Shown: positions 18,511-27,370 of the stretch, piece by piece
Numbering within the stretch: position 1 is the stretch's first letter
Layout of the letters: each line of letters begins with the position of its first letter
Assembly: GCF_040676775.1 (NCBI RefSeq)
Contig: NZ_JBFAPP010000003.1
Location: 124,001 to 188,000 of the forward strand
Source of the DNA: Micromonospora_G sp040676775
GTDB taxonomy: Bacteria > Actinomycetota > Actinomycetes > Mycobacteriales > Micromonosporaceae
Reading direction: 5' to 3'
DNA: 64,000 nt
Program-made: the position numbers and the translations under genes
The notes under the pieces: generated by a model
Databases searched by the model: none
Told to the model about the DNA's origin: nothing
What the model saw: only the letters and a program-made list of their open reading frames with translations

Positions 18511-19733
18511 CCCAACGGGTGGCCGTCACGGGCATCGGTCTGAAGACGCCCGCCGGCACCGGTGTCGAGCAGGTCCTCGACGCGCTCGCGGAAGGCCGCA
18601 GCACCGCGGCGGCCGTACCCGACCTCTGCGACAGAGGGCTGCCGGTCACCTTCGCCTGCCGGGTCCCGGACTTCGACACCACGCCCTACTTCTCCCTACG
18701 CGAGCTGCGGCAGGTCGACCGGGTGGCGATGCTGGCGGTCTCGGCGGCAGCCGACGCTTTCGCCGATGCCGGCCTCGGTCCTTTCGCCGACCCCGCGCGG
18801 GTCGGCATCACCGTGGGCACCGGGGTCGCCGCACTCAGCTTCGTCGAGCAGTTGGTGATGGAGTACGGCGGCAGCCCGGAACGGCTCCCCGCCTTCAGCG
18901 TCACCCGGGCGATGGCAAATTCGGCAGCCGCGCGACTGGCGATCCGGTACGGGATTCAGGGTCCGGCGCCGACCTACGCCATGGCCTGCGTCAGCGGCGC
19001 GGCCGCCATCGGCGAGGGCATGCTGAAGATCCGTTCGGGCCAGCTGGACGTCGTGCTCGCTGGCGGTGCCGACGCGCCCGTCTCGCCGGTCGTCGTGTCG
19101 TCGTTCGCGCGGATGGGTGCGATGTCGCGCCGCAACGACGACCCCGCCTCCGCCTCCCGTCCGTTCGACGACGAGCGCGACGGCTTCGTGATGGGTGAGG
19201 GCGCCGCGTTCCTGATACTGGAGAGTTGGGCGCACGCCGAGGCCAGGGGGGCGTCGATCATCGGCGAACTGCGGGGCTACGGCAGCAACTCCGACGCCCA
19301 CCACATCGTCGCTCCCCGCGAGGACGGCAGCGCCGCCGCTCGGTGCATGCGGCTCGCGCTCGCCGACGCGGGTCTCGGCCCGGCGGACATCGGGCACGTG
19401 AACGCGCACGGCACCTCCACGGTCCAGAACGACCTGGCGGAGGCGCACGCGATCGTCGACTGCTTCGGCACCGCGAGCCCGCCCATCGCGGCGACCAAGG
19501 GCTCGCTGGGTCACTCGCTGGGCGCCTCGGGCGCTATCGAGGCGGTGGTGGCCCTGATGTCCGCGGTGAACGGGACGGTGCCCCCGGTGGCCAACTTCCG
19601 GTCTGGTCACGGCGGAACGAGCATGGTCGACGTCGTCTCGGGCGCCGTCCGGAAGATCCCTCCGCTGCCGGCGCTGAGCAACTCGTTCGGCTTCGGTGGG
19701 CACAACGTCTCGCTGGTGTTCGCACCATGCTGA
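18507..19733 (+). CDS. Beta-ketoacyl-ACP synthase (KAS II type)
   Basis: A 408-residue condensing enzyme with the complete Cys-His-His set: C161 in YAMACVSGAAA, H301 in NAHGTST and H336 in KGSLGHSLGASG, plus the C-terminal NSFGFGGHN. It should perform decarboxylative Claisen condensation on ACP-bound units. It is a single ketosynthase: no chain-length factor, acyltransferase or ketoreductase module lies beside it, so it is not a classical type II polyketide system. The unusual AMACVSG context, rather than TACSSG-like, suggests a specialised starter. It is coupled to the ACP gene by a 4-base overlap. Confidence 0.92.
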   Translation: MTQRVAVTGIGLKTPAGTGVEQVLDALAEGRSTAAAVPDLCDRGLPVTFACRVPDFDTTPYFSLRELRQVDRVAMLAVSAAADAFADAGLGPFADPARVGITVGTGVAALSFVEQLVMEYGGSPERLPAFSVTRAMANSAAARLAIRYGIQGPAPTYAMACVSGAAAIGEGMLKIRSGQLDVVLAGGADAPVSPVVVSSFARMGAMSRRNDDPASASRPFDDERDGFVMGEGAAFLILESWAHAEARGASIIGELRGYGSNSDAHHIVAPREDGSAAARCMRLALADAGLGPADIGHVNAHGTSTVQNDLAEAHAIVDCFGTASPPIAATKGSLGHSLGASGAIEAVVALMSAVNGTVPPVANFRSGHGGTSMVDVVSGAVRKIPPLPALSNSFGFGGHNVSLVFAPC

Positions 19734-19761
19734 GCCGGCGGGGGCTGCGCCTGGGGGCAGC

Positions 19762-20781
19762 GTGCGGGTCCTGATCACCGGGTCCACGGGCGTTGTCGGA
19801 CAACAGGTCGTACGGGCCTTCGCCGACCTCGGGGTGCAGGTCGTACCGGTGACCCGCAACCCGGCCAGGCCGGGCGAGATTGCGTGGAACCTGGGCGTGG
19901 GACCCGCTCCGGAGTCGGTTCGGGGGCCATGGGACGTCGTGGTGCACACGGCCGCGTCCACCCGGTGGAGCATGGATCGCGACGAGGCCGTGGCGGCGAA
20001 CGTCCGGCCCATGGAGGCGATCCTGAACCTGGTCGACCAGCGGACCCACCTCGTGCACGTGTCCACCGCGTACGCCGACGGCGTCGATTCCGACGAAAAG
20101 GCCACCACATCCTGGCCCGGCCGGTACCGCAACGGCTACGAGTGGTCGAAGGCGGAGTGCGAGCGGCTCGCCCGGGAGCGCCATCCCGGCCCGTTGACCG
20201 TCATCCGGCCGCCCCTGATCGTGGGCTCCCGGACCGACGGTTCGATCGGTCGGTTCACCGGTCCGTACACACTGGTGCAGACGGTCGTGTCCGGGCTGGC
20301 CGCGGCGATCGTCGGTGACCCCCTCGGTTACGCCGAGATCGCCCCGGTGGACCAGGTCGCCGACGTGATCGTGTCAGCGGCGGTGGGTACGCCGCCGACG
20401 TCCGTCCGCACTGAGACCGTCACCGGCGGCGGGAAGTGCCTGCGGCTCGGCGAACTGCTCGACATCGTCTGCGGCACGCTCAACCAGTGGCGGGGCGAAC
20501 GTGGACTCGACCCGATAACGCCGCCGCCCTTCATCGCCAGCCGGCGCTGGCACCGATTCTTCCTGCCGCTGGCGGAGCGGCACCTGTCCGAAGTGCAGTT
20601 GCAGGTTGTCCAGCTACTGGGCATGTTCGAGAGCTATACCAGCCTCGACCGGCCGTTCGAGCCGACCCAACAGGTCGAGGATCCCGCCGAAACACTGGCC
20701 CGCTCGGTGCGCTGGTGGGCTGATCGCAAACCGCGCCTCGCCTCCAGGACGCCCGAGCCCTGGCGCATGATCGTTGATTGA
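19762..20781 (+). CDS. NAD(P)-dependent SDR (epimerase/thioester-reductase-like)
   Basis: A 339-residue extended short-chain dehydrogenase. The Rossmann motif ITGSTGVVGQ starts at about residue 5, the VVVHTAAST and VHVSTAYADG segments follow, and the YxxxK pair is in YEWSK. The layout resembles male-sterility/thioester-reductase domains that release carrier-bound acyl groups as aldehydes or alcohols, but nucleotide-sugar epimerases share it. The GTG at 19762 has GGGGG four bases upstream and begins directly at the Rossmann strand. Position right after ACP and KS favours a reductive release role; this is inference. Confidence 0.8.
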   Translation: MRVLITGSTGVVGQQVVRAFADLGVQVVPVTRNPARPGEIAWNLGVGPAPESVRGPWDVVVHTAASTRWSMDRDEAVAANVRPMEAILNLVDQRTHLVHVSTAYADGVDSDEKATTSWPGRYRNGYEWSKAECERLARERHPGPLTVIRPPLIVGSRTDGSIGRFTGPYTLVQTVVSGLAAAIVGDPLGYAEIAPVDQVADVIVSAAVGTPPTSVRTETVTGGGKCLRLGELLDIVCGTLNQWRGERGLDPITPPPFIASRRWHRFFLPLAERHLSEVQLQVVQLLGMFESYTSLDRPFEPTQQVEDPAETLARSVRWWADRKPRLASRTPEPWRMIVD

Positions 20782-20793
20782 GAGTCCACTGAC

Positions 20794-21861
20794 ATGAAGT
20801 TCTCGCTGTTCTTCGAAATGCAGATGCCGAACCCGACGCCGGCCGCCGAGCGACAGCTCTTCCACGACTGCGTCGAGCAGGCGGTGCTGGCCGATCGATT
20901 GGGGTACCACGCGGTCTGGGCGGTGGAGCATCACGGCCTCCGCGAATACGCGCAGAGTTCGGCTCCGGAGATCTTTCTCGCGTACGTGGCCGCCCGTACC
21001 ACGAACGTGCGCATCGGCCACGGTGTGACGCTGACCCCCTATCGGTACAACCATCCGATCCGGATCGCGGAGCGGATCGCGACGCTCGACATCCTGTCGA
21101 ACGGCCGCGTCAACTGGGGATCGGGCAAGAGCGGTACGCGTACCGAGCAGTTGGCCTTCGAGAGCGATCTTTCCTCGTTGGACTCGCAGTGGCTCGAGGC
21201 GCAGCGGATGATCCCACGGATGTGGCAGGACGACGTCTTCGAGTGGAAGGGCGAACACTTCACCATTCCACCCACGCAGGTATGCCCAAAGCCGGTGCAG
21301 CAGCCCCATCCGCCGATGTTTGCCGCCTGCAGCACGCCCTCCAGTTCGGTCAGGGCGGGCGCACTCGGCCTCGGCACCCTCAATTTCTCCGCGGGTACGC
21401 CGCGTAAGCTCGCCAAGCGCGTGCAGGACTACCGGGCGGCCGTGGCGGGAGCCGAACCGATCGCCGGGATCACCAACCATTACGCCTGTACGCCCATCAG
21501 CGTCGTGCTGGCTGACGATCGCAAGGCATGCGAGTACGGGTTCCGTGGTGGGCGCTACTTCTGGCAGTCGCAGTTGAGGTACTACGGCAGCGAGGAGCGC
21601 CCGGTCGGCCCCCTGGACGCCGACGCCGGCCCGTTGGGCGAGGACGACCTGCGCGCCGCGATGGACAACCGGCTGGCCCCCGACGCACCGCTGACCGGCG
21701 TGATCGGAGACCCCGGCGTGTGTCGGGAACAGGTCTTGCGATTCCAGGAGGCCGGTGTGGACGAGCTGATCCTGGTGATGCAGCTCGGGACCGTGCCGAA
21801 CGAGATAGTGCTGGAGTCGATCCGTACCTTCGGCGAGCAGGTGCTGCCGGAATTCTCCTGA
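20794..21861 (+). CDS. Luciferase-like flavin-dependent monooxygenase
   Basis: A 355-residue member of the bacterial luciferase-like family (FMNH2- or F420-dependent TIM barrel). It starts MKFSLFFEMQMPNP and shows the conserved AVWAVEHHGLREY and IRIAERIATLDILSNGRVNWGSG. BtrO, a family member, hydroxylates an ACP-bound aminoacyl chain in butirosin biosynthesis, and this cluster likewise has an ACP, an ATP-grasp ligase and a flavin reductase domain. The reductase part of the MFS fusion is the obvious flavin supplier. It ends 14 bp from the convergent purF-like gene. Confidence 0.9.
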   Translation: MKFSLFFEMQMPNPTPAAERQLFHDCVEQAVLADRLGYHAVWAVEHHGLREYAQSSAPEIFLAYVAARTTNVRIGHGVTLTPYRYNHPIRIAERIATLDILSNGRVNWGSGKSGTRTEQLAFESDLSSLDSQWLEAQRMIPRMWQDDVFEWKGEHFTIPPTQVCPKPVQQPHPPMFAACSTPSSSVRAGALGLGTLNFSAGTPRKLAKRVQDYRAAVAGAEPIAGITNHYACTPISVVLADDRKACEYGFRGGRYFWQSQLRYYGSEERPVGPLDADAGPLGEDDLRAAMDNRLAPDAPLTGVIGDPGVCREQVLRFQEAGVDELILVMQLGTVPNEIVLESIRTFGEQVLPEFS

Positions 21862-21875
21862 CCGTGGGGTACGGG

Positions 21876-23327
21876 CTACTGCGCCGCCAGTCGCAGCGGT
21901 GCTGGCAGCGGCACCGGGTAGTTGCCGGTCAGGCAGGCGTCGCAGTACCCGCCCGGCCGGGATTCCGAGATCGATTTCTTGAGTCCTTCGAGGCTCAGGT
22001 AGGCCAGCGAGTCGGCGTTCAGATAATCCCGAATCCCATCCACCGGCAGGTTGGCCGCGATGAGCTTGGACCGATCGGACGTGTCCATGCCGAAGAAGCA
22101 CGGCCACCGGTAGGGCGGGGAGAGGATGCGCAGGTGAACCTCGGACGCGCCCGCGTTCCGGAGCATCTTCACCGTCTCGCGGAGGGTGGTGGCCCGGACG
22201 ATGGAATCCTCGATGACCACCAGGCGCTTGCCGGCCACCACACCCTTGATCGGGTTCAACTTGATCCGGACGGCTGCCTCGCGGAGCTCCTGGCTCGGTG
22301 CGATGAACGTCCGACCGATGTAGCGGTTCTTGACAAAACCATCGCCGTACGGGAGGCCGGACTCGCGGGCGTAGCCCTGGGCGCCGGGGATACTCGACTC
22401 CGGGACGGGGATGACCAGCTCGGCGTCGGCGGGTGCCTCCCGAGCAAGTTGTTCTCCCATGCGCTGACGGGCCAGATGAATGCTTTCGCCGTTCAGGTCA
22501 CCATCGGGACGCGCGAAATACACAAATTCGAAGAGGCACAGGTGCGGATCTATCCGATGGTCGGGGAAGGGCCATTCGGATCGAATTCCCTCACCGTCAA
22601 TGAAGATCACCTCGCCCGGCTCCACCTCACGGACGACCGTGGCGCCGATGATGTCCAGTGCCGGCGTCTCCGATGCCAGTACCCAGCCATCACCGAGTTT
22701 GCCGAGAAAGAGCGGGCGAAAGCCATTGGGATCCCGTACGCCAACCAGCCGGCTGTGGTCCAACATGACGAACGAGAACGCGCCCTGAAGCTGTGGGAGT
22801 GTGGTGAGCAGTGCTTTGTCGAAGGCTTCGGGGTCGGTGTCGATCGCCCCGTGTTCCGCTAACTGCTGGGCAAGCAGTTCTGCGACGACGTCACTGTCAC
22901 TGCCAATGTCGCTTGCCGAGGCTCCGGTAGCCTCGATCAATTCGGCAGTATTGATGAGATTGCCATTGTGGGCGAGGGCGAACTGCGTCAGCGGGCCGCC
23001 GCGATACACCGGCTGGGCATTCACCCAGGTGCTGGAGCCGGTGGTCGAGTATCGCGTGTGACCGATGGCCGTGTGGCCGGTGAGGGCAGCCAGCCGGTGC
23101 TCGTTGAAGATCGACGAGACGAGGCCCATGCCCTTGTCGACCCACATCTGCTCACCGTTACTCACCGCAATCCCGGCGGACTCCTGGCCGCGGTGCTGCA
23201 ATGCGTAGAGCGCGAGGTAGGTGAGATGCGAGGTCGGTTGACCAGGCTGTGCCCAAATCCCGAAGACGCCGCAGGCTTCTCCAACCGACTCGGACGGATC
23301 AAGTTCCGGGGGGTTCCAACCAGTCAC
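21876..23327 (-). CDS. Amidophosphoribosyltransferase paralogue (PurF-like)
   Basis: 483 residues with both PurF halves: an N-terminal glutamine amidotransferase with nucleophile C19 in CGVFGIW behind an 18-residue propeptide, the RYSTTG and AHNGNL glutamine-site motifs, and a phosphoribosyltransferase domain with VVIEDSIVRATT (most PurF have RGTT). Cysteines in CLFEFVY, WPCFFGMD and YCDAC match the [4Fe-4S] type. It should make 5-phosphoribosylamine from PRPP and glutamine. It sits last in a six-gene minus-strand operon with radical SAM enzymes rather than beside purM, so it is probably a second copy: either a precursor supplier or a self-resistance target copy. I cannot see whether the genome has another purF. 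Confidence 0.85.
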   Translation of the reverse strand: MTGWNPPELDPSESVGEACGVFGIWAQPGQPTSHLTYLALYALQHRGQESAGIAVSNGEQMWVDKGMGLVSSIFNEHRLAALTGHTAIGHTRYSTTGSSTWVNAQPVYRGGPLTQFALAHNGNLINTAELIEATGASASDIGSDSDVVAELLAQQLAEHGAIDTDPEAFDKALLTTLPQLQGAFSFVMLDHSRLVGVRDPNGFRPLFLGKLGDGWVLASETPALDIIGATVVREVEPGEVIFIDGEGIRSEWPFPDHRIDPHLCLFEFVYFARPDGDLNGESIHLARQRMGEQLAREAPADAELVIPVPESSIPGAQGYARESGLPYGDGFVKNRYIGRTFIAPSQELREAAVRIKLNPIKGVVAGKRLVVIEDSIVRATTLRETVKMLRNAGASEVHLRILSPPYRWPCFFGMDTSDRSKLIAANLPVDGIRDYLNADSLAYLSLEGLKKSISESRPGGYCDACLTGNYPVPLPAPLRLAAQ

Positions 23328-23422
23328 GGCGGAACTATACCCGATATGCCCATCGGCGCCGGCCGTGCTGGACAGGCGGTACCCGGGCCCGCCGTCCGGG
23401 CCCCCGCCTACCGCTCGTCGCC

Positions 23423-24268
23423 TTACGTGTGGGGGTCCTCACGTTCGGCCACGAGTGCATATACCGTACGTTCCTGCGGTAACACGTCGAGTTGCGGCGC
23501 CAAGCCGTCGATCACGGCCGACACCACGGACGGTGGTACGTCGGGAAACACCTCCTGGGCGACGGCGGGGATCCGGAAGAAGGACAAACGCTCCTCGGGG
23601 GTTCGTCTCAGTCGCAGCATCGCACCGCACCGCACCTGCCACCCGTTGGCGCCGAACAGGTCCGCCAGCTCGACGTCGTCGAGGATCTCGCGATCCTCCT
23701 TCCGCTCCAGCACCTCGAAGCCCCGGGCCTGCAAGCCGGCCATTATCCGGAGGACGAGGTTGTCCTTCGCGCTGCGGGCGTACGGCCAGGCAACCGGGAT
23801 ACCCGGCCGGAACACCGATTCGTAGACGCTGAAAACGATGCGCCCCCGGGGATTCAGCAGCCGGCTGAACGCGTGTAGGAGCCGCTGCTTGTCGTCGACG
23901 TGGAAGAAGGAGTTGCTGCATACGATCTCGTCGAAACCGCCGGTCCACTGATCCGCGAAATCCGTGATGTCGGCGCACACGTAGCTCGCCCCGTGATTCG
24001 CGGCGGTGTTCTCCCTGGCCAAGCCGATCATCGACTTCGCCGAGTCGAGCCCGACGACACGTGCGGTCGGAAAAAGTCGACACAACAGCCGGGTGGAGTT
24101 GCCGGGACCGCAACCGAAGTCGAGAACATTCGCCGGGGTGCCGCCGTGCGCTGCGGCCAGCATGGTGGTGATCTGCCCGTGCGTCGGAAATCGCTGCACG
24201 TGCGCCAGATACGATGCGGCGCTTTCATCCCACAGTGTTTGCAGGCGAATCGTCCGTACGTCAGTCAT
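23423..24268 (-). CDS. SAM-dependent methyltransferase (class I)
   Basis: 281 residues with a Rossmann methyltransferase core: motif I LDFGCGPGNSTRLL, the acidic residue of motif II in VVGLDSAKSM, motif post-I YVCADITDF, and NSFFHVDD at motif IV. The ATG at 24268 has an AGAAGGAAAC ribosome site; a longer frame to 24298 adds 10 unsupported residues. The C-terminal ~100 residues are unassigned and may hold the substrate. It lies 30 bp after the glycosyltransferase-like gene in the minus-strand operon. O-, N- or C-methylation cannot be distinguished. Confidence 0.85.
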   Translation of the reverse strand: MTDVRTIRLQTLWDESAASYLAHVQRFPTHGQITTMLAAAHGGTPANVLDFGCGPGNSTRLLCRLFPTARVVGLDSAKSMIGLARENTAANHGASYVCADITDFADQWTGGFDEIVCSNSFFHVDDKQRLLHAFSRLLNPRGRIVFSVYESVFRPGIPVAWPYARSAKDNLVLRIMAGLQARGFEVLERKEDREILDDVELADLFGANGWQVRCGAMLRLRRTPEERLSFFRIPAVAQEVFPDVPPSVVSAVIDGLAPQLDVLPQERTVYALVAEREDPHT

Positions 24269-24298
24269 CCCGTTTCCTTCTTGAGGGGCGGCGCGCAT

Positions 24299-25270
24299 TC
24301 AACCGGGGTGTGACCCCGTGACAACCGGGGCCTGGCGGGCGTACAGGTCCTCGATCAACCGCACCCGGGTCTCGAGCGACGCGTCGGCGAAGGGCTCCGA
24401 CGGCTCTGGTTGCGAGCCCCGGTCGATCTGGGCGAAGGAGCGGATGAAACGCTCACATACGGCGATCTTGCGCCGCATGTGGGATCGCTCCTCGGCGAAG
24501 TCGAGGATCTCGGCGGCCGTCGTCGCGGAGGCGGTCGGCTCGTCGCTGGCGTTGGCGTTTCGATACGTGGCCATCGAGTACCCCCCGATGTGGTGCAGCC
24601 ACGGCGAATCATGGTAGGCGATCGGAAGCTGTAGGAACGAGTAGGCGATGTTGAGCAGTTTCGGCGGCACGTAGTCACGGCGGAGCAGGCCATGCTCGGC
24701 CAGGTACCGCTGAAAGGCCGGGGCGCAGTGGGTGACGTCCGTGTACTTGTCGGGCAGCACGTCGCACTCGCGGACCACCCGGTCCATGGTCTCGCGGCGA
24801 TAGATACCGAAGTACGAACTGCCGAGCTGGACGCCGTCCGCGGTGACATTGTGCGGACCGGCCACCTCCTGCTGCGCGGGATGGAGCACCTGGTCGGATG
24901 GTGTGGCCCAGATCGGCGTTCCGGAGAACACCGCCTCGAATCTGTCGAGCAGGCCCTCGAACTCCGCTGCGATGTCACCCACGACCACGATGTCGGAGTC
25001 CATGAAGCCGAACGTGTCCTCCGGCGGCAACTCCCGGTAGAGGGCGCTCAGCGCCTTACCCAGCGGAATCACCTCGGTGGTGTGCAACTTCCGGAAGTCC
25101 AGCCGATCGTCGGACTCGGCCAGCGCACGCAGCGTCGCGTCCTCGCCCGCCGCGCAGTGGTTCGACACCAACCGGAACCGCCAGGGCGTGTTCGCCACCA
25201 GCAGTGGCACGAAGCGTGCCAGGGCGTGCACCGTACCGGCGGTGTAGATGATGTTCATGCAGATCGTCAT
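24299..25270 (-). CDS. Glycosyltransferase-like protein (GT-A type)
   Basis: A 323-residue protein with a GT-A-like N-terminus (ICMNIIYTAGTVHALARFVPLLV), a metal-binding DxD-type motif in GFMDSDIVVVGD, and an acceptor-side segment QLGSSYFGIYRRETMDRV. Similar layouts occur in capsule and natural-product glycosyltransferases. It overlaps the upstream aminotransferase gene by four bases, so the two are co-translated. The donor sugar is unknown; the RmlD-like reductase encoded across the divergent promoter could help make a deoxy sugar. Family assignment is by motif only. Confidence 0.65.
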   Translation of the reverse strand: MTICMNIIYTAGTVHALARFVPLLVANTPWRFRLVSNHCAAGEDATLRALAESDDRLDFRKLHTTEVIPLGKALSALYRELPPEDTFGFMDSDIVVVGDIAAEFEGLLDRFEAVFSGTPIWATPSDQVLHPAQQEVAGPHNVTADGVQLGSSYFGIYRRETMDRVVRECDVLPDKYTDVTHCAPAFQRYLAEHGLLRRDYVPPKLLNIAYSFLQLPIAYHDSPWLHHIGGYSMATYRNANASDEPTASATTAAEILDFAEERSHMRRKIAVCERFIRSFAQIDRGSQPEPSEPFADASLETRVRLIEDLYARQAPVVTGSHPG

Positions 25271-26280
25271 GTCGCTCCCGTGAGGCTCGCAGACCGCAGC
25301 GCCGCCCGTACCCGACCAACCGTGGTGTGGTCGGAGATCAGCAACTGGACGTGGTCCGGCAGCCCCGGATGGTCCGACCGGACGTCACACCCCGCGGACC
25401 GGAGCGCGTCAGGAAGCGCCGGGCCGCGCTCCCGGCAGTCGATCAGGACCGACCCCGCGTGCCCGGCGACGACCCGGAAGCCCTGGGCACCAAGCAGTGC
25501 CGCGGCTTCCTCGACCGCCGCCGCCATCAGCCGTACGTTGCGCCGCATGCTCTCCTCGTCCTGCATGCTCGCGACCGCCGCGGCCTGGGCCGGGCCACTG
25601 ACGTCGTACCGGAGCACCCGCGGACCGACCGCCCGCAGCAGTGACGGGGCGCCCAACAGGTAGCCGACCCGGAGCCCGAAGAGCTGGCGCGCCTTGGAGA
25701 ACGACCGACAGATGACGATCGGCAGTCCGGACCCGATCGTCGAACCGAAATCGGATTCGATCCGCTCGGGCGCGTACTCGCCGTAGACGTTGTCGAAGAC
25801 CAGCACGGCCCCTGCGGGCAGGCGCTGTGCCAGAGCCCGGACCTCGGGCAGGGAAATCGTGGTGCCCGTGACGTTGTTCGGTGAATCCACGAGGACGAGC
25901 CGGGTGTCCTGGGTGATCGCCGCACCGATCGCCGCGACGTCGTGCCGGTAGTCCCGCAGTGGCACGGCCCGGTGCGTCAGCCCGTACGCCTCGACCAGCC
26001 ACCGGTACAGGAAGAAGGACGGCTCGGAGAAGACCACACTGCCACCGGCGGGCGCGTGCCGGGCAACGATGCCGTGCAGCAGACTCGCCGTCCCGGGGCC
26101 CACCAACACGGCGTCCCTCGGAAGGCCGTAGTACCGGCCGATCTCCCCGCACAGGCTCGCGGAGTCCGCCTCGGGCGGGCGGTTGACCTCGACGAATCGG
26201 TTCACTGCCTGAACCGCCCCGGGCGCGGCGGCGAGCCAGTCGCCGGGTGGGGGTGCGGTGCTGGAGGGCAATTCACACAC
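25267..26280 (-). CDS. Class I/II PLP aminotransferase (HisC-like)
   Basis: 337 residues of fold-type I aminotransferase, closest in style to histidinol-phosphate aminotransferase and threonine-phosphate decarboxylase (CobD). Visible: GPGTASLLHGIV, DSPNNVTGTTIS, the aspartate region VLVFDNVYGEY, and the Schiff-base lysine in CRSFSKARQLFGLRVGYL. Overlaps the radical SAM gene upstream by eight bases and the glycosyltransferase-like gene downstream by four. With the HisC-like shape, substrates could be amino-alcohol phosphates or aromatic/imidazole ketones; decarboxylation is also possible. Confidence 0.85.
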   Translation of the reverse strand: MCELPSSTAPPPGDWLAAAPGAVQAVNRFVEVNRPPEADSASLCGEIGRYYGLPRDAVLVGPGTASLLHGIVARHAPAGGSVVFSEPSFFLYRWLVEAYGLTHRAVPLRDYRHDVAAIGAAITQDTRLVLVDSPNNVTGTTISLPEVRALAQRLPAGAVLVFDNVYGEYAPERIESDFGSTIGSGLPIVICRSFSKARQLFGLRVGYLLGAPSLLRAVGPRVLRYDVSGPAQAAAVASMQDEESMRRNVRLMAAAVEEAAALLGAQGFRVVAGHAGSVLIDCRERGPALPDALRSAGCDVRSDHPGLPDHVQLLISDHTTVGRVRAALRSASLTGAT

Positions 26281-27367
26281 CTGCGGCTTGGTTCGTGCCG
26301 ATCCCGATCCCGATCAGCGGCAGGGTCTTCCGGGCCTGGGGCGACAGTCCGCGACGGTCGAGGAACTGCGCGAACGAGTCCTCGACGCGGTACGTGCCGA
26401 GCAGTTCGTCGACGAGCGGCCGCAGCCGCGCCATCGCCTCGTCCTGGTCGAGGTCGGGTTCCAGGTGGACCCCGAAGGTCTCCTGCCCCGTCGGGCACGG
26501 GGTCACCCAGCCCTCGACGGAGTGTTTGAGCCCGTACAGGCCCTCCTGGCAGTAGACCGGGCACTTCTCGCACCGGGCGCCGCGATACGTACTGCTGTGG
26601 CTGTTCTTCACCCGAACCTGCATGTCGTCGACGTCGAACCAGCCGATGTCGCAGCCCTTGCGGTCCTGGTGGTCGCCGCCGCCGGATCGACCGCGCAGCT
26701 CCCGCTCCAGGTCGCCGAGCGGCATGAACTCGTCGACCCAGAGGTCATGGGTCTCGTCCGTGTAGTACAGGTCGAGGATGCTCACGTAGAGCCGTCCGGA
26801 GCGACCGGCCCCCAGCTTGCGGGCCAGCGCGAGTATGCCGTCGATCTGATTGGCGTTGCGGCGCATGGCGACGACGTTGATGCCCACGGTGATCCCGGCG
26901 TCGAGCGCCATCGTGATGGCCCGTGCGGCGACCCCGTGATCGTCGCCCCGACCACGGACGATGTCGTGCGCCAGGGCCGGGTCGACGGCGTCCATCGAGA
27001 CCTTCAGGACGTCCAGGTGCGGGGCCAACTGGTCGATCCGTCGCTGGAGGAACTTGCCGTTCGTGGTCATCTCCACGCGGTCGAACAGGGTGCGTGCGTG
27101 GGCGACGATTGTCGGCAGGTCGGCGTTGAGTGTCGGCTCCCCACCGGTGAAGGAGATGCCCTTGATCGCCCCCGTGGCGGCGATGTGCTCAAGGTTGCGA
27201 CAGTACTGTTCGGCGGTCAGCCGGTGGTTGCGGTGCTGGGTGGGGACGAAGTTCTCCATCCCGCTGGCCTTCGGGCAGTAGACGCAGTTCAGGTTGCACC
27301 GGTTGGCGACAGAGGCTCGGAGGAACCGTAGCTCCTCGTCGGGTTTCGGGTCAGCTGCAGCATTCAT
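26273..27367 (-). CDS. Radical SAM enzyme (MoaA/SPASM-like)
   Basis: A 364-residue radical SAM protein. The iron-sulfur motif is C24-N-L-N-C28-V-Y-C31, with GGEPTLN for SAM binding and SMDA on a later strand. A second cysteine cluster at about residues 267-295 (CEKCPVYCQEGLYG ... PCPTG) resembles the auxiliary cluster of MoaA or SPASM enzymes. Such enzymes modify nucleotides or peptides by radical chemistry. It starts 3 bp after the B12-type radical SAM stop. A peptide substrate would link it to the 21-residue peptide; a nucleotide substrate would link it to PurF. The sequence does not decide. Confidence 0.88.
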   Translation of the reverse strand: MNAAADPKPDEELRFLRASVANRCNLNCVYCPKASGMENFVPTQHRNHRLTAEQYCRNLEHIAATGAIKGISFTGGEPTLNADLPTIVAHARTLFDRVEMTTNGKFLQRRIDQLAPHLDVLKVSMDAVDPALAHDIVRGRGDDHGVAARAITMALDAGITVGINVVAMRRNANQIDGILALARKLGAGRSGRLYVSILDLYYTDETHDLWVDEFMPLGDLERELRGRSGGGDHQDRKGCDIGWFDVDDMQVRVKNSHSSTYRGARCEKCPVYCQEGLYGLKHSVEGWVTPCPTGQETFGVHLEPDLDQDEAMARLRPLVDELLGTYRVEDSFAQFLDRRGLSPQARKTLPLIGIGIGTNQAAGV

Positions 27368-27370
27368 CAG

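Noticed and set aside
15239..19733. Type II polyketide synthase cluster (cyclase-like, ACP, KS)
   Set aside because: Only one ketosynthase, no chain-length factor, ketoreductase or malonyl transferase; the other enzymes fit amino-acid chemistry better.
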